This document shows positions 50,426 through 63,630 of a stretch of DNA of 64,000 bases, piece after piece (positions within the stretch are counted from its first letter, which is position 1; each line of letters opens with the position of its first letter). Made by a program: the position numbers and the translations under genes. The stretch spans positions 62,001 through 126,000 of the forward strand of contig VXAZ01006908.1 in assembly GCA_013399875.1 (NCBI GenBank), read 5' to 3'. Source of the DNA: Gymnorhina tibicen. Lineage: Eukaryota > Chordata > Aves > Passeriformes > Artamidae. The notes under the pieces were generated by a model. That model was not told where the DNA came from and did no database searches. It saw nothing but the letters and a program-made list of their open reading frames with translations.

Positions 50426-53400
50426 AAGAGTTGACAATGATTTTTGATGTGTTCAACACACGAACTGCAAACATGCCTGCTCAGTGTAAGTGGAGTTCTG
50501 GAACTGCTGCCCATTCAGGTGTTTGACAGTTACAGAAGTAAAAACATTTCCCTCCTTCAGCAGTGATTTCTTCTGTACCTTTGATTAGGAGCATCAGGTA
50601 CCCATATTTCACGCACTTCATCCAGTGTTTTGAACAGATAAGCCAGTGACTCTGTGCCAGGAAAATTCCACTTTCTTTTTAGTTTCTTGCCTTTGGATTC
50701 TTTCAACTACTGAAGCAACATCAGAATGTCACATGTATAGTATTGGGTAGCAGGAATCTGAGAACTGTTATTTCCAAGGAAATTTGCAAGTATCATTACA
50801 TAGCATACAACAGCTCAGTTCTATATTTATGTCAAGAAGCGACTAAATAGACAGAGGAGCTGTGACTTCACATGCTGAAGGTTACTAGCAAGAGTAATTT
50901 TCAATTTACCTACAAATCATAAACCAGCATGTATTTATTTTTCTTAAATTTATTTAAACTGAACTGAAATGAAAATTTTTATCTTCTGTAATATGATTCC
51001 TGACTCCTAGTAGTATGACTAACAGTATACCTAGCAGTATATAGATCAGCAATAAATGACCAAGTGAGAAGCAGTCACTTTCACCATAGCAGAGAATAGT
51101 TCCATGTTTCTGGACCAAGACTTGATCCAATTCTTTTTAAGGCCTTTTTAGATTGGTATCTCAAAACCACAGGAAGCATCATCTATTTAGATCAAATGCT
51201 ATCTTCGACATTTTCTGCCTTCCCAATAACTCAAATAATTCAGGAGTATTGCACATTTAATCCTAACATATACTAAAATGTATGAGAACCTGGAAAAATA
51301 CAGACTTGCAAGTACTTTTCTTGAATCAAGAGAGTCTTGTACTGACCAAGTATGAGACTGTTGACTTGAGTATAATGGATATTGATCCATGGACTTAAAG
51401 AGAAACACAGGCAATCTGAAATGTTACCAGAACTGACTTGAACAGTGGTTGAATTGCATTTTTTGGTTTTGAGTTCATGTCATGTACATAGCAAAAGAAA
51501 TTGCTGCTCCTTGTCATTGTCTTTCCTCAAGAGCAATACAAACCTGTTAATCTCTTTTTTATAACCCATTTTTAGTGGCTGTAATATCTGCTTTTATAGT
51601 CCTATTGCCCTTCTGATTTACATGTAGAAGAGGTTTTTTTGTGAAATAAAATTTTACTGATTAAAATGTGATCCTTTCCCAGGAAGATATCTAATTGAAA
51701 GAAGAATTGCCAAACTTCTCTACTGTCTCTATAAATAAAAAGGCTGAAATTCAACCTGACTTTGTTCAAACTGTCTTTAATATAAAATCACAACCTTGCT
51801 TTCTGCCATTGTCTTCTACCAAGGGTCTGCCAGCTACTACTCGACAGCGTAATTTTAATCAATGCCAACAAAATTTGAAGCAGAAAATACCAGCAAGGGT
51901 AATTTCTCTCATGAGCAGCTGCTTCATTGCACAGGAATAAAAGGACATAAAGGAATAAGAAAACAAGTACTGAAAGTACTTGCAGATAGCCTGTCATATG
52001 TTGATTTTAAGAATTGAAAAGATCAGATATACTCTTCTGTCACAGGGGCTCCCTAAGCAATGAATCAGGCCTATGCATTGACAGTAGTCCTTATCCTCCT
52101 TCTTGTTTTTTAAAAAGAAGTCTATATTTTATACATGCTCCCTTAAGCTAGGAATAGCCTTACTACTAACAGCTAAAACCCACACTTTAAAAAGTGAGTC
52201 AAGATAAACAACATCAGACTCATAAACCTAAGCATTATCAGCTTCCTCTCCAAACTATGAGAAGTATTTTTCATCTATCCCCAACTGGCCCCACATTCTA
52301 ATTTCCCACCTGGCTTTCCAGTAATAATTGGAGCAATTAGTTCTGCCTTCCTGAGGTATTTGCCGACATAATCCAGCTGGTTTTCCTAAAAAGAAGCAGA
52401 AAGAATTTAAATAAGAATAAAGATTGCAGCCAGAGATAGAAAAGAGAGGGAAAAAAAGGACAAGTTCTGTATTCTTGTATCCACATCACAAACAACATTG
52501 ATTTACAGTGTTACAAATCAGCCTATTCCTGAATTGTCACTATAAAGTGCCATCAAAAGAGAAGTAAATAATCCAGGGAGACTGTGATTAACTAGCAGCT
52601 AGCCTACAGTTTCTGCAGTTCTGAGTTCTGTATGAACTTTGACTAAAAGGCTATTAGCCCTTAAATTATGTCTCAAGATAATTCTAAAAAAAATTGATTT
52701 TTTTCAGGTTTTATTTCTAAAAATTCTGCTTTTCCTATGGGATCTGTTGAAATTAAAAAAAAATACTATGATGACAAACAAAACAAGGAAAAAGCTAAAA
52801 AGCATAAGTATTTCTTCTGAAAACCAAAATATCACCCCTTTGAAGTGATATTTCAGTAATCACCTGGAAAGCTAATTTGTTTGCCTAATATTATTAATCA
52901 CTTTTATTGGCCTAGCTCTTGAATACATTTCCATTAATGTAAAGTTTCTTGGAACTTTCAGAAAGCTTCCTCTGGTGACTTCTTGGAGTTGCAGTGAACT
53001 CAGTGTTTGGGCTGGGAATCAGCATGTTAATAATTCCATCAAAAATCTGACAAAGATACATGGTTTCATTTCTAGGGAAGAAAAAAAATCAGTAGCATTC
53101 TGTAATAAGACGTGGTTATGAAGGAAATCTGATTTAATATTACCTGACACATTTAGTATAAATACCAGTCAATAATGAAGACTGTCAACACTGGAAAGAA
53201 AAAAGAGGGATCCCCTCACCAAAATGGATTATAGGTGAAGATGCTGGAATGTAATTAACTGAACCTGACCTTTCTCTGGTGTAAGTCTGAAGAAGGGCTG
53301 CTTCACCTCGTGAGTAATTTAAAACCACCTTGAAATAGAGTCACTTTTCATGATGAATGTTCATTTAGGATCAGTAAAAGTCAGGTTGAGGCATTAATAT

Positions 53401-56400
53401 GATAGAACATGAACTGCTAAATCCTAAATGGTTTCCTTTCTGTCAAGCAAAAGAAACTAGGACTTACCAAATAGGGCTTCTAAAAGTCAGCTTCCTGGAA
53501 TATTCAGGTGATCTCTTCCATTTAGCAGTATGATTAGGACCTGGAATTGTGTGCATACTCCAAGGAAAAAAAAAAGTAAGTAAAATAGATCTGTTTTACA
53601 GTCAATAATGTTCAGTACTCAAATACATATGGGTTATTCTGTAGCAGGAATGGGATTAAGGGGGCTTCAAGAGGTCATTCCAATGATTCAAAGCACAATA
53701 TTGTTCTTAAAAGGCTTTTTTTTCTTGCACCAAAAAGTTCCGAGTGGTGATAGAGACTTTACAGTTTCATTACTCTGTTCTACTGCTTGATTATCCTTAA
53801 CAGTAAAGTTAAGGGTATGTTCTAGCTATGTGCTAGCCCAGTTGCTTGCTGAAATTAATATTCAAGGACAGAAATAAGAGTCCAAATCCAAGAGCTTCCA
53901 TTCACAAATAAAGCATATTTTATCAAGCACTTCCTGTAATTAGATGTTTCTAAGCTTGCCTAGAAATGATAACACAGCCATTCCTATGGAAGAGTTCTGG
54001 ATTAGAACTTTGCTTTTGCTGTATTTGAAATGTTAAAAGAAACAAAATCCAAGAGTGTCATAATCTGTTTCTAAACTAAACAATACTTTGTCTTAAGATT
54101 CTTAATTTTTTTTTTAGGATGATTTATAACTTACTTAGAAATTAAACTATTATGCTGGGGATTCAGAAAAGAGTTTTTTTATTTACCCTCGCATGTTCTT
54201 GAACACAGCCCCTTTTTTTTGGACCAATATTCAGACTGTTACTTCAGAATGCTGTTTAAATGCAGATAAATCTAGAGCATTTCCAGGTGGAATCACATGG
54301 CAAACTAAAATTAAACTTCAGCTGATCTTTATTTTAGCATGTGAGAGTCCTCAAAATTATTGGACTGTAAATTGTGTTCCAACAGAGAAGCCTTTAAAAA
54401 TCAGTGCATTAAAATGAATATAAATCTTTCATATGATGACAATACCTAGATATATTCAAGTCTCATGGTAGAGAGTCTACTTTCATATCTATAATTAAAA
54501 CCTTTTGCTTTGTCCCCACTTTATTTTCAGATTAATATGCTTTCCATAATGTTCATTATTGCATCCTATGACTGTAGTCTTACAGGCTTGCAGCTCTAAT
54601 GAAATGTGTTATCCACTGCAGCAGTATGTGAATAATGTTTTGTCTGTTACGGGCAATCTTCAATGTGTCTATTTCTCATAAAGAATTCCTAAGAGTTTGT
54701 CCTGTAAAGGCATTTGTAATTACTTTAGGCTATTATACATTGGTCTTCCCTTTTGTGCATTATTTATTCTGATGTTACTAGGCTATGACTGGGAGGGAAT
54801 CAAATGGACAGAAGACTAGACAAATCTAGTGGCTCAAAATAATGTACTGTGTGTGTAGAAGCTGATACAAAAGTGTATTTATCCTTATCTGCAAAGAGAT
54901 TCAGGGTCTTCAAACATAGGTGTATTCTGCTGTTTTAAATACTCTATTTTTCTGCCTCAATCCAGTTGTGTTCCAGAAAGTTATGGGTATCCCACAGATT
55001 CTTGATTACATCTGCCATTACAGATCAGATACTTCAATTTCACTAACAAATGTTAAATGACCCCAGATCCACATGTAAATAGGCATAAACCTGATTCTTC
55101 CTACAGCCAAGGCTGTATTCAGGTTTTCCTTCACTGTCAGCTACATGGAGTGCCAGTCTTTTTCCACTATCTGTTAAGAGCCAAAAGATTAAAATGAAAA
55201 TTTAAAACATTTATTTTAGCTTCTTTATCTAATCTTTAGGTGGATCATATCAGATGAGATTAGTGCTACAAAATGGTCCCGGGTTTGCACGTGTGTTAAT
55301 GTCATCCATTGCAGAAGTCTTTGTTTTCTGAAAGACCTTTTGGTATGCTTTCTTTCTGTCATACCTTCTTTTTTAATATTTTAGATTTTTTTTTTTTTGT
55401 CTCTCACATTGGCTTTGCGCTCTGAGTGACTGACATGTGGTAACAACTTAGCATGACTGAATTTACATGCCTTGGAAAATGCAGAAATCTTTTGGAGATC
55501 AGCTGGGTCAAACATCTGATACATACACCTGCCTTCATGTTTCACACTGCTGTAGTCCAGATTCTTTTCAGAAGCCTGGTAACATACTGCCTATGATAAT
55601 TAATCAGTTTGGGTGACTTACTAGTCCCATATGTATCTTACATCAATGCCTGCTGAGTATGTTATAGATTCTTGCTGTTTCCTCCTGCTGCTCATCCAGT
55701 ATCTATAGCATTATTCACCAGCCTCCTGATTGCCTTGACGGTGCCTGGTTGGCTGTGCCTGGCTGAGTGTTTAGCTTTTTAGAAATACATTCATATTCAT
55801 GGAACACTCTGTTATATTCTTGAAGGAATTGGATTCTCGCTGATCTGAATGCAATTATTTGCCTTTTCTATGAGCTATGCTCTTTTGAGCAGTCTGATTG
55901 TCTGAAGCGTTCCTGCTTTCTTGGCAAGTAAAGGAGAGAAAAGGGAATCTTTCCATCTTGTCTCTGGACATTTGAGAGATTAACAAAAAAACCACCTTAT
56001 CTCATTGTTTATGTGGTTTATATGTTGGTTTTAAAACTATTTTGGGTTTTTGTTTATATTTTAAAGCACTATGCAAGTCTCTGACTTTATAGAGGCACAT
56101 TTTCCACGCTATCTCTATGTTTGAAAAAGTGAAGCCTACACAATATCTATGCTATCTTCCTTCCTACTCAGTGCATCCTCTTCAAACACATCCACAAAGC
56201 AAAGTTATCTAAATTCCTGTAAAATTGTAATACAGATTGTTATGATTCAGAAACTATCAGTGTAACAATAGATTTTTAAAGCCCATGATAAACTTGTACA
56301 TGAAAACTGCCATTTCCAAAGAAAGGAATCTGAGCAGTGTTAGAAAAAGAATGAAAGAAAATTAACATGAGGGGGTTTTTTTTCCTGTTGGTGAACATTT

Positions 56401-57859
56401 TGGGCAGAAAAAGAGCTTTCACAGCAAAAGGTAAACAGAATTTGGGAAGCAGATCCTAGGAGATGCTCTTCACTTCTCCTGGAAACCACATCTTACCTAG
56501 GTGTTGTTCCACTGATTAAAGGAGCTACTCCAAATATACAAAATTATAGAAACAAAATGATATATTGAAGACACTCAGCTTACCTTCAGAAAATGATGTT
56601 TGGGTATACCTGGAAAAATCCTGCAGCATGAGAAATAGATTTTTACAATTTATCTTCAGCAGTGGAGACAATGCCAAAGTATACTGTTTTCCAACGGAAA
56701 CCAGAAAGGCAGCATGATTGAGGCAAAGCCAGTTTTCCTAAGCACGTGTCTCATTCTCCAGACAAAACCCAGTAACTATAGTGTCATTGTACATTTCTTT
56801 TTTTCCCAGACTCTTGAAATTGTCTTGTTGAATCTATCTTCTTGTATGCAAGTACAGATCTATCACGGAGGAAAGGTAAAGAGGCCATAATCTCCCCATA
56901 AATGTCTCATTATTTTGGATATGTGACTTCCTACATTATAAGGGAAAAACCACTCTGAAATCATAGCTACATCCAACTATAATATGACAAATCAGTTCTC
57001 TCTTTATTGGCCGAATCTACTGCCCTCAGGTTAGTTGTTCTGAATCAAATTCCAAAATTAAATATTGCAGTTTTCTTGTTGAACAAAGCTGAGTAATTTG
57101 TTTCAAGTACAATTTTCTGCCACTGGCTAAAGATTCTAAATTGAAGACAGCTTGAAAAATGGATATAATAGGAAGTGATGCAAATCCTGAGAGAAAGGAC
57201 ACACACACAAACAACAAACACATTCTTTTTTCCCTGCCCCTCTCTGGGATCAACTGAATTTGTGGATACATATTTAAAGCATTGACCAAAAGTAATAATT
57301 ATTCCAGTTTCTGCTATAATTTTGAGCAGAAATTTCTTTCTTAGGGATACTATGTCTGTTATGATCATAGATCAAAGTGAAAAAAGAAATCAGATCTTTT
57401 AGGATGCATTTTGTGAATTTATCTACCTGATTATTTTTATGTAAATAATCCCAATTACACAATAGCTGATTTTTTCATAAAAAAGGTCCAAAAAATTTTA
57501 TCTGAGCAGATTTCCTAAGGAAAGTACAAGTTTTGATGAAGTTTTAGCTGTTTAAATAAAGCAATCCCAACAAAAATTAGGAAAGGATGCATAAAATTGA
57601 CATCTTCCTTAGTTTCCTAATGAATCATTTGAATGAATAACCTGATCTTTATAATGCAGTTACTTGTAATGACAAAATGAGATTTCCAATACCTTCTCAA
57701 CTGAACGAAGTGCTTTAAATCTTGTGTAAATACTTCTTTTATGGTACCAAATTAACTTTGATGGTTAGCAGAGGAACTTCAAGGTTTCTGCATCATTTTG
57801 AAATCAGCATTAAGTGGAAAAGACAGTGGTTTTATCTGAAAACTTTAGATAATATACAC

Positions 57860-58905
57860 TGTGCATTCTGTCCTTCCATCTGTTCTGATGGCCTTTAAAT
57901 ATGTCCAGTAAAGGAGAATCCACACTTTCTCCGGGCAATCTGTTCCACTGCTTGGTCACCGACAAAATAAAAAAGTTCTTCCTCATATTCAGGTGGAACT
58001 TGCTGTGCATGAGTTTCTGCCCATTGCTCTTGTCCTATTGCTCAGCACCACTGAACAGAGCTCAGCCCATCCTCTTGTCACCACCCCTTCAGATAGTGAT
58101 AGACATTGGCGAGGTCTCCTCTCAGTCCTCTCTTAAAGCTGGATAGGCCCAATTCTCTCAGCTTTTCCTCGTAAGAGGAAATAATTTTTATAGCCCCTTG
58201 ATGGACCTGCTACAGGAGCTCCATGTCTCTCTTGTACTGGAGGAGCCCAGAACTGGACACAGCACAGCATATGTGGCCTCACTAGGGCTGAGTAGAGGGC
58301 AGGACCACCTTCCTCAACCTGCTGCCAATGCTCTTCCATTGGCCTTCTTGGCACAAGGGCACATGGAAAGTACATGGAGAGCTTGTTGTCCACCAGGACC
58401 TCAGGTCCTTCTTTGCAGAGCTGCTTTCCAGCAGGTCTAATCTGTGCTCCTCACCAGAGGCAGGACCCTGTATTTGCCTGTATTGAATTTCAGAAGGTTC
58501 TTCTCTGCCCAACTCTCCAGCCTGTCAGGGTCCTTCTGAAGGGAGGCACAGCTCTCTGGGGTATTGGCCACTCCTCTTAGTGTTGTGTCATCAGCGAACT
58601 TGCTTCAAAGCATCTACCCCTTCATCCAAGTCATTGATGAATAAGTTGAACAAGATTGGACCCAGTATCAAAACCCTTGTGGGATATTACTTGTTGCAGG
58701 TCTTCAACTAGACTCTGTGCCACTGATCAAAACCCTCTGAGCTCTGCTCTTCAGCCAGTTCTCCATCCATCTTACTGTCCACTTGTCCAGCCTTCACTTA
58801 CTGACTTTGTCTATGAGGATATCATGGGAGATAGCATCAAAAGCCTTGCTGAAGTCCAGGTAAAAAACATTCCACTACTCTCCCCTCACCTATCCAGACA
58901 GGTTT
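57860..58905 (-). mobile_element. CR1-family LINE, antisense, with reverse-transcriptase remnant
   Basis: Read on the minus strand it starts near 58905 and includes FSKAFDAISHDIL, then FADDTTLRG (the F/YADD catalytic box, around 58573-58599), then LESWAEKNLLKFNTGKYRVL. These are the conserved reverse-transcriptase blocks of CR1. The 3' UTR-like part follows, with GAGGACTGAGAGGAGACCTC and TGGAACAGATTGCCCGGAGA. Stops and frameshifts interrupt the frame, so it is a dead copy. The 3' repeat tail of standard CR1 is not evident, suggesting another subfamily or a truncated end. Confidence 0.85.
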
Positions 58906-59970
58906 TGGAATTCCAGTGATGCTTGTGACAGGAGAGGCTGCCTTCACTGAGTTAAAGGGAGTTTTGCCTTTGGAATTCAGTATTGCCCCATTTGAGTTCT
59001 GCAATAAATTTTGAAATAAATTAATATATTCCATTGCATTGCACAGGAAACATTGCTTCACTACTATATGAATTGTAGAATATTTCTACATGGTCATGAC
59101 ACACACAGATGACATACACAGACAAATACATGTAGTGGGCTGGATGAATATTTAACAGTTTAGACCAGGCTGTACTTAATTAAAGCCATTGAAATTTAGG
59201 CAGCCTTGTATTGGCATGAGAGAAGAGGGATCACACAATGAGAAAATTTCAAGTACTTTGAAAAATACAGGAGTAGGGCTGGAGAGTGCAGAAAAATTGT
59301 TTGAAGCATTTAGATGACTGAACAACTACAGTTCTGCAAATAATTCCTGAAGGTGGGAAATCTGTCCTCTGAGCAAACCTGAGCTAAAACTCAACAGCTT
59401 TTACTCTATTACTTAGAGTAGCAACATTTTTGTCCTATTCTATAAGTGATCTTTAACTTCTCAGGTTATCACAGGGCTGATTCACTCTACTGTATGTACT
59501 TTGAATAAGCAGAACCATATTTCAGAAAGTTGTTTACATAAATGTAAGGAATCCTTTGCAACACAAACTTGTTGGAATTCAGATCACCTGTCTTGTATTC
59601 TGAGAAACATCCAAACTATGTAACTTTTTTTGCTCCCCTAGTTGGTTTCTGTACTGATGCTAGTGGCATTGTTTTGCCTTCTTTTTTTCTTTTTTTATTG
59701 CAGTTGAATTGTGAAAGGGAAGGTAAGATCTATGAATTATTTCAAGTGGAAAATTTGTATAATACTGCATGCTAGGATCAAAAGCGGTATCAGAAATTTG
59801 AAATTAACTTACATAACTCTAACTTCATAAACTTTGAGCCCAAGTATTAGAATTGATTGATTCAACAAGGAAATACTTTGTGCTGAGACAAGGTAGAGTC
59901 TAAGATTAACTCTACTTTAACGATATATTGCACAAATATTTTTGGACAAATGAACATATATGCGTACACA

Positions 59971-60589
59971 TGTTAGGATCTGATTATCCAAAGATGCTTC
60001 TGCCCAAATTAAAGTGCAAATGAGTCTATCTGCCAAAGTCAATAGCACGAATTTTATTTAAGAGTAGATGTGTGGTAGGGAGGGCAGGGAGAGAAGAATG
60101 GGAGAGAGATTAAGTAAAAATACAGTCACCACCACATGGGTTGCTGTGGCATCCTTCCTGCCCTTCTTCCTCTGGTCTTCTCACTGATGAGGTCCCTGCA
60201 GTGTTCTTCCAGAGGTACCACTTTTATACTATCTAAGTCCCAGGTATCCACAGAACGTAGATGCTGTTCCCCCAGCTTAGGCTGGCATGCGTATAAGGAC
60301 TTGCTTCCTTTCTCACAGTTTGCCATAGTGGGAATTTTTGTCAAGATAGGTTACCCAGATCTGCCTCAACCTGGCATCTTCTTATTGTTGCCTTCTGTGC
60401 TAATTGCAAGTTCCCCAATCACAGTGCGATTTTGTCCTGTGTGCTAATTCCACACTTTGACCTCAGTTTAGGCCTGGAATTAAAGCCTTCCTGTTTGCCA
60501 TCTGTGCCTGTTGTGGTAACTTATCTCACGGGAACTTCCTTCTCTGAGAGTGTCTTGAGATATTTCACTGCATTCTTTAAGTCCTGACA
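59971..60589 (-). mobile_element. Solo LTR of an endogenous retrovirus, antisense
   Basis: The element begins TGTTAGGA and ends TCCTGACA on the + strand, an inverted terminal repeat with TG...CA ends. Both sides carry ACATGT (59968-59973, overlapping the left end, and 60590-60595), consistent with a target-site duplication, although the overlap leaves its exact length open. On the minus strand there is a TATA box (TATAAAAG, 60221-60228) and, 165 bases on, an AATAAA (60053-60058), then a short U5. This order (U3, R, U5) and the 619-base size fit an LTR. There is no internal gag/pol next to it, so recombination has left a solo LTR. I cannot name the subfamily. Confidence 0.75.
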
Positions 60590-60990
60590 ACATGTGTGCA
60601 TGTATATATAGATATTTGTGCACACACATAAATTAATGCATCTCACACATAGATATATACATACATATGTACACACATATATTATGACTTAATAGTTTTT
60701 TGACATACCTCTTCAGAAATAAAAAACAAACCTGGGTTCTGAAGAAATGCTTCATCTGTATCTATGGGGTTCTTCATTATTCAAAATACTGATTTTTTTT
60801 CATCAGCTTGTATAATCTGGAGGATGAACATCACTGTTTGTGATTGCAATGGATAGCAAAAAAAGATAAGACCTGTCTTGCATAGTGGCTCTGATATAAA
60901 AAAGGCAACAAATCCTATTAATATTTAGTTTTACAATTGACTTTCACATGTTCTAATAGTTTGTCTTCTCTATTATATACATTTAAAATA

Positions 60991-61023
60991 ATTTGATGAT
61001 TAGTGATTTGATGATTAGTGATT
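60991..61023 (+). repeat. 15-base tandem duplication
   Basis: ATTTGATGATTAGTG occurs twice in direct succession, followed by ATT of a third copy; the copies are identical. Confidence 0.9.
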
Positions 61024-62010
61024 CAAATTTCTTTTGAATCATAGATAGAGGATAAGGAGAATTATGATCTGATCTTTTAGATTTTGCAAAGAGGACCTGC
61101 TTAAGTAGTTTGGACATTTCTTTGGGTAGTAAAAGTTTTATTTCAGCCTCATACTTGTTCTGTTTCTATGTTAATTATCTAATTAAAAACTTAGAGTTTT
61201 GTCTACTATATATAAAAATAATCTAATTCAATATCTTTTTATAGCCGGGACCTCTGAAATAGATAATGCAATGAGAAATTTTATCATGGGAGTTATGGGA
61301 GGATCAGACACTTAAAAAAATTTATAATCTGTGGAATGAAATAACCATTTTGAAGGTACAATTCATCTGACCTGTTTTAGAGATCTACTTGCAAATAAGA
61401 TAAACTACATTCTAGAAGAGCAATCCCTCAGATAAAGACACTGACGCTCAGGCAGACGAATCCCAGCAGCAGGGTCTATCTCCAACAGACGTTAGGTGAC
61501 AGTCACTGTAAAATGTTAGTCTAAATGCATCAAGAAGTAACTTTTAAGCACATTTAACTTTATTTGAAAAAATGCTAATTTGATTTGGTCTGCAGTTCTA
61601 AAACGGCTGCTGTGCTCAACACTAAATGCAATTACCATTTGGAGTGTTAAGTTCCATAATTATCTTGAATTAAAAAGAAGCACAAGATGGTGTCAATTTG
61701 GGTTTTTTTGTTTTATTTGTTAGAAAAGGTCTTAATTAGAGCATGAAAAATAGAATAGGGAGAAGTTTTGGGTTAATAGTTTACTCAGATACAACATAAG
61801 CATTTTGATATCATAGAGATATAATTGTTATAGAGATCCAGGTTTATTTAATTAAAGATGAACACTGAAGCAGGTCAAAAATCTACCAATTTTGTGCGTC
61901 TTTAGGTTGCAAGTAGTAATTCTATTTTAATTGCATTTATATAATTTAATATTTTCAGTTCTCCATATGCAGTGTTTCTAACTAGTCTGATGGGGCTTTT
62001 TTTATTGTTC

Positions 62011-62080
62011 TTGTTTATTTGTTTGTTTGGTTGGAGTTTAGTTTGTTTGTTTGTTTGCTTTGGTGGTTGGTTGGTTTTTT
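62011..62080 (+). repeat. GTTT-type microsatellite
   Basis: Runs of GTTT and TTGG units (TTGTTTATTTGTTTGTTTGG, then GTTTGTTTGTTTGTTTGC) interrupted by GGAGTTTA. It is a degenerate tetranucleotide repeat. On the other strand it is A-rich and could be the poly(A)-like end of an old insertion, though no element body is recognisable. Confidence 0.8.
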
Positions 62081-63498
62081 AACAAGGCAAAAGGAATTTT
62101 GCGGGATCAGTGATCAATTCAGCAGTAAAATAGAACCTCTTTTAGTTCCTCTTGAGGAAAGGCCCACACTAGTCCTCTCTTTTTTCTACCCTTCAAATCT
62201 CACTGGAAAAAGTAAAAAATAAATGAACCCAACACTGCAGAGATGATAAAGAGCCTGTAGAATTCTTCCACAAATTCATTTATTGACACAAAACTCATTA
62301 GAAAGAAATAGGAATACTCCTGATTCACTCTATCTTGAGTTCTGTATATCTACAGTTACTGATTGTCTCCTAATTGGTTTTGTCTCTCAGAAGAGTTGAT
62401 GTATTGTATTTGCTGAAAGAATTTCACCCACAAAAGATGTTAGCGGATAGCAGTTTCCCTTGCTGACCTGTGACAAGCCTGGCAAGAAGCTCTGAGTGCC
62501 TAAAGAGACGATCAATGCTCCTCTCTGAATCCTGTGCCTCTGTGGAGATAGTGAGTCCAGCCCTGTTCACCTCACTGTAGTTCGCCAAGAAAAGAGTCAT
62601 AGCAGACAGAGTTAGCATCTGTTATAATCTCGAGGGAAAAATCACAACAGGAAACACGAGTATATCATATTAAAACACAACACATAGAATTAGTAACTTC
62701 CTCCTCTTTTGAGAGAGTGTCCCTAATATTTATCATCACTGACAGATCAATATATCTAAGATTTGAACTGCGGTCTCATATAATTTTAGAATTAGGCCTT
62801 AGGACAGACATGGAAATAAAATCAACAGTCCAGGAAACTTCACTGTCTAATTCAGTGCTTTCTTCAGGGCTCAAAAGTCATCAGTATTTCTTATTAGACC
62901 TGTAGTTCACTGTTGGTTAATGGAAGAAAGACAAGGATCTTTCACCAGCTAGGAAGTTGGAAGATAAAGAACTCTGGGAGCTCTTAGAGGAACAAAGATG
63001 AAACTGTTCAGAAGAAGGGACAAAGGTGATGTGGGAACTAGTCAGAGAGCATGAAATAATCCTAATGTTCCACACCATGGGCCTGTTTGGAAGTACAGAC
63101 TTTGAAAGTTTGGGGAAAGGGCAGCCCACGAGGAAATTTAGCATTTTTCTGTCAAAACAAGAGTAAAGAAAAGCATAAATTTCATTCTTTAGATTTTCTT
63201 AGCAAAGGGTATCAAGGGATTTAAGTATCCTTGAGCTCTGAGTTTCTCCCAAGCTGTTACATTCCTTCTTTGATTTCAGCCTAACAGCTGGGCCAAAGAG
63301 ACAGAAGCCAACCTGCTCACTTAAGTGCCAAGCTGTCTTTAGATAAACTCCACATTCAGCTGCGTCCAGCTCACTTCATCAACACTCATGCCCAGTATTA
63401 GAAACTTTTGGGGTTCACAACCAACATTTCATTTATATAGAGCAAACCCAGCCATACACAATCAGACAGAAAGAGGTATCTGATGCAGCTGGGCTCTC

Positions 63499-63630
63499 CA
63501 GCTCCCTCCAGCAAAAAGGAGCAATGAAGAACTGGGCCTGCATTCATGCTAAAGCACTACTGACTTCTATCTCCTGCAGCAAAACTCTGGAATGAACTGG
63601 ACTTGCTTTCATGCAGAAGTGCTAACTTGT
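63499..63630 (+). repeat. Imperfect tandem duplication, period about 68 bases
   Basis: The stretch from CTCCCTCCAGCAAAA through GAACTGGGCCTGCATTCATG recurs about 68 bases later as CTCCTGCAGCAAAA through GAACTGGACTTGCTTTCATG. The copies share most positions but differ enough to be old. No coding role seen. Confidence 0.65.

Noticed and set aside
60126..60447. Opposed frames of 103 and 72 codons
   Set aside because: They lie inside the solo LTR and are explained by it.
62224..62640. Possible second minus-strand LTR
   Set aside because: There is an AATAAA and a protein-like minus frame, but no matching TG...CA ends, no flanking duplication and no well-placed TATA box.
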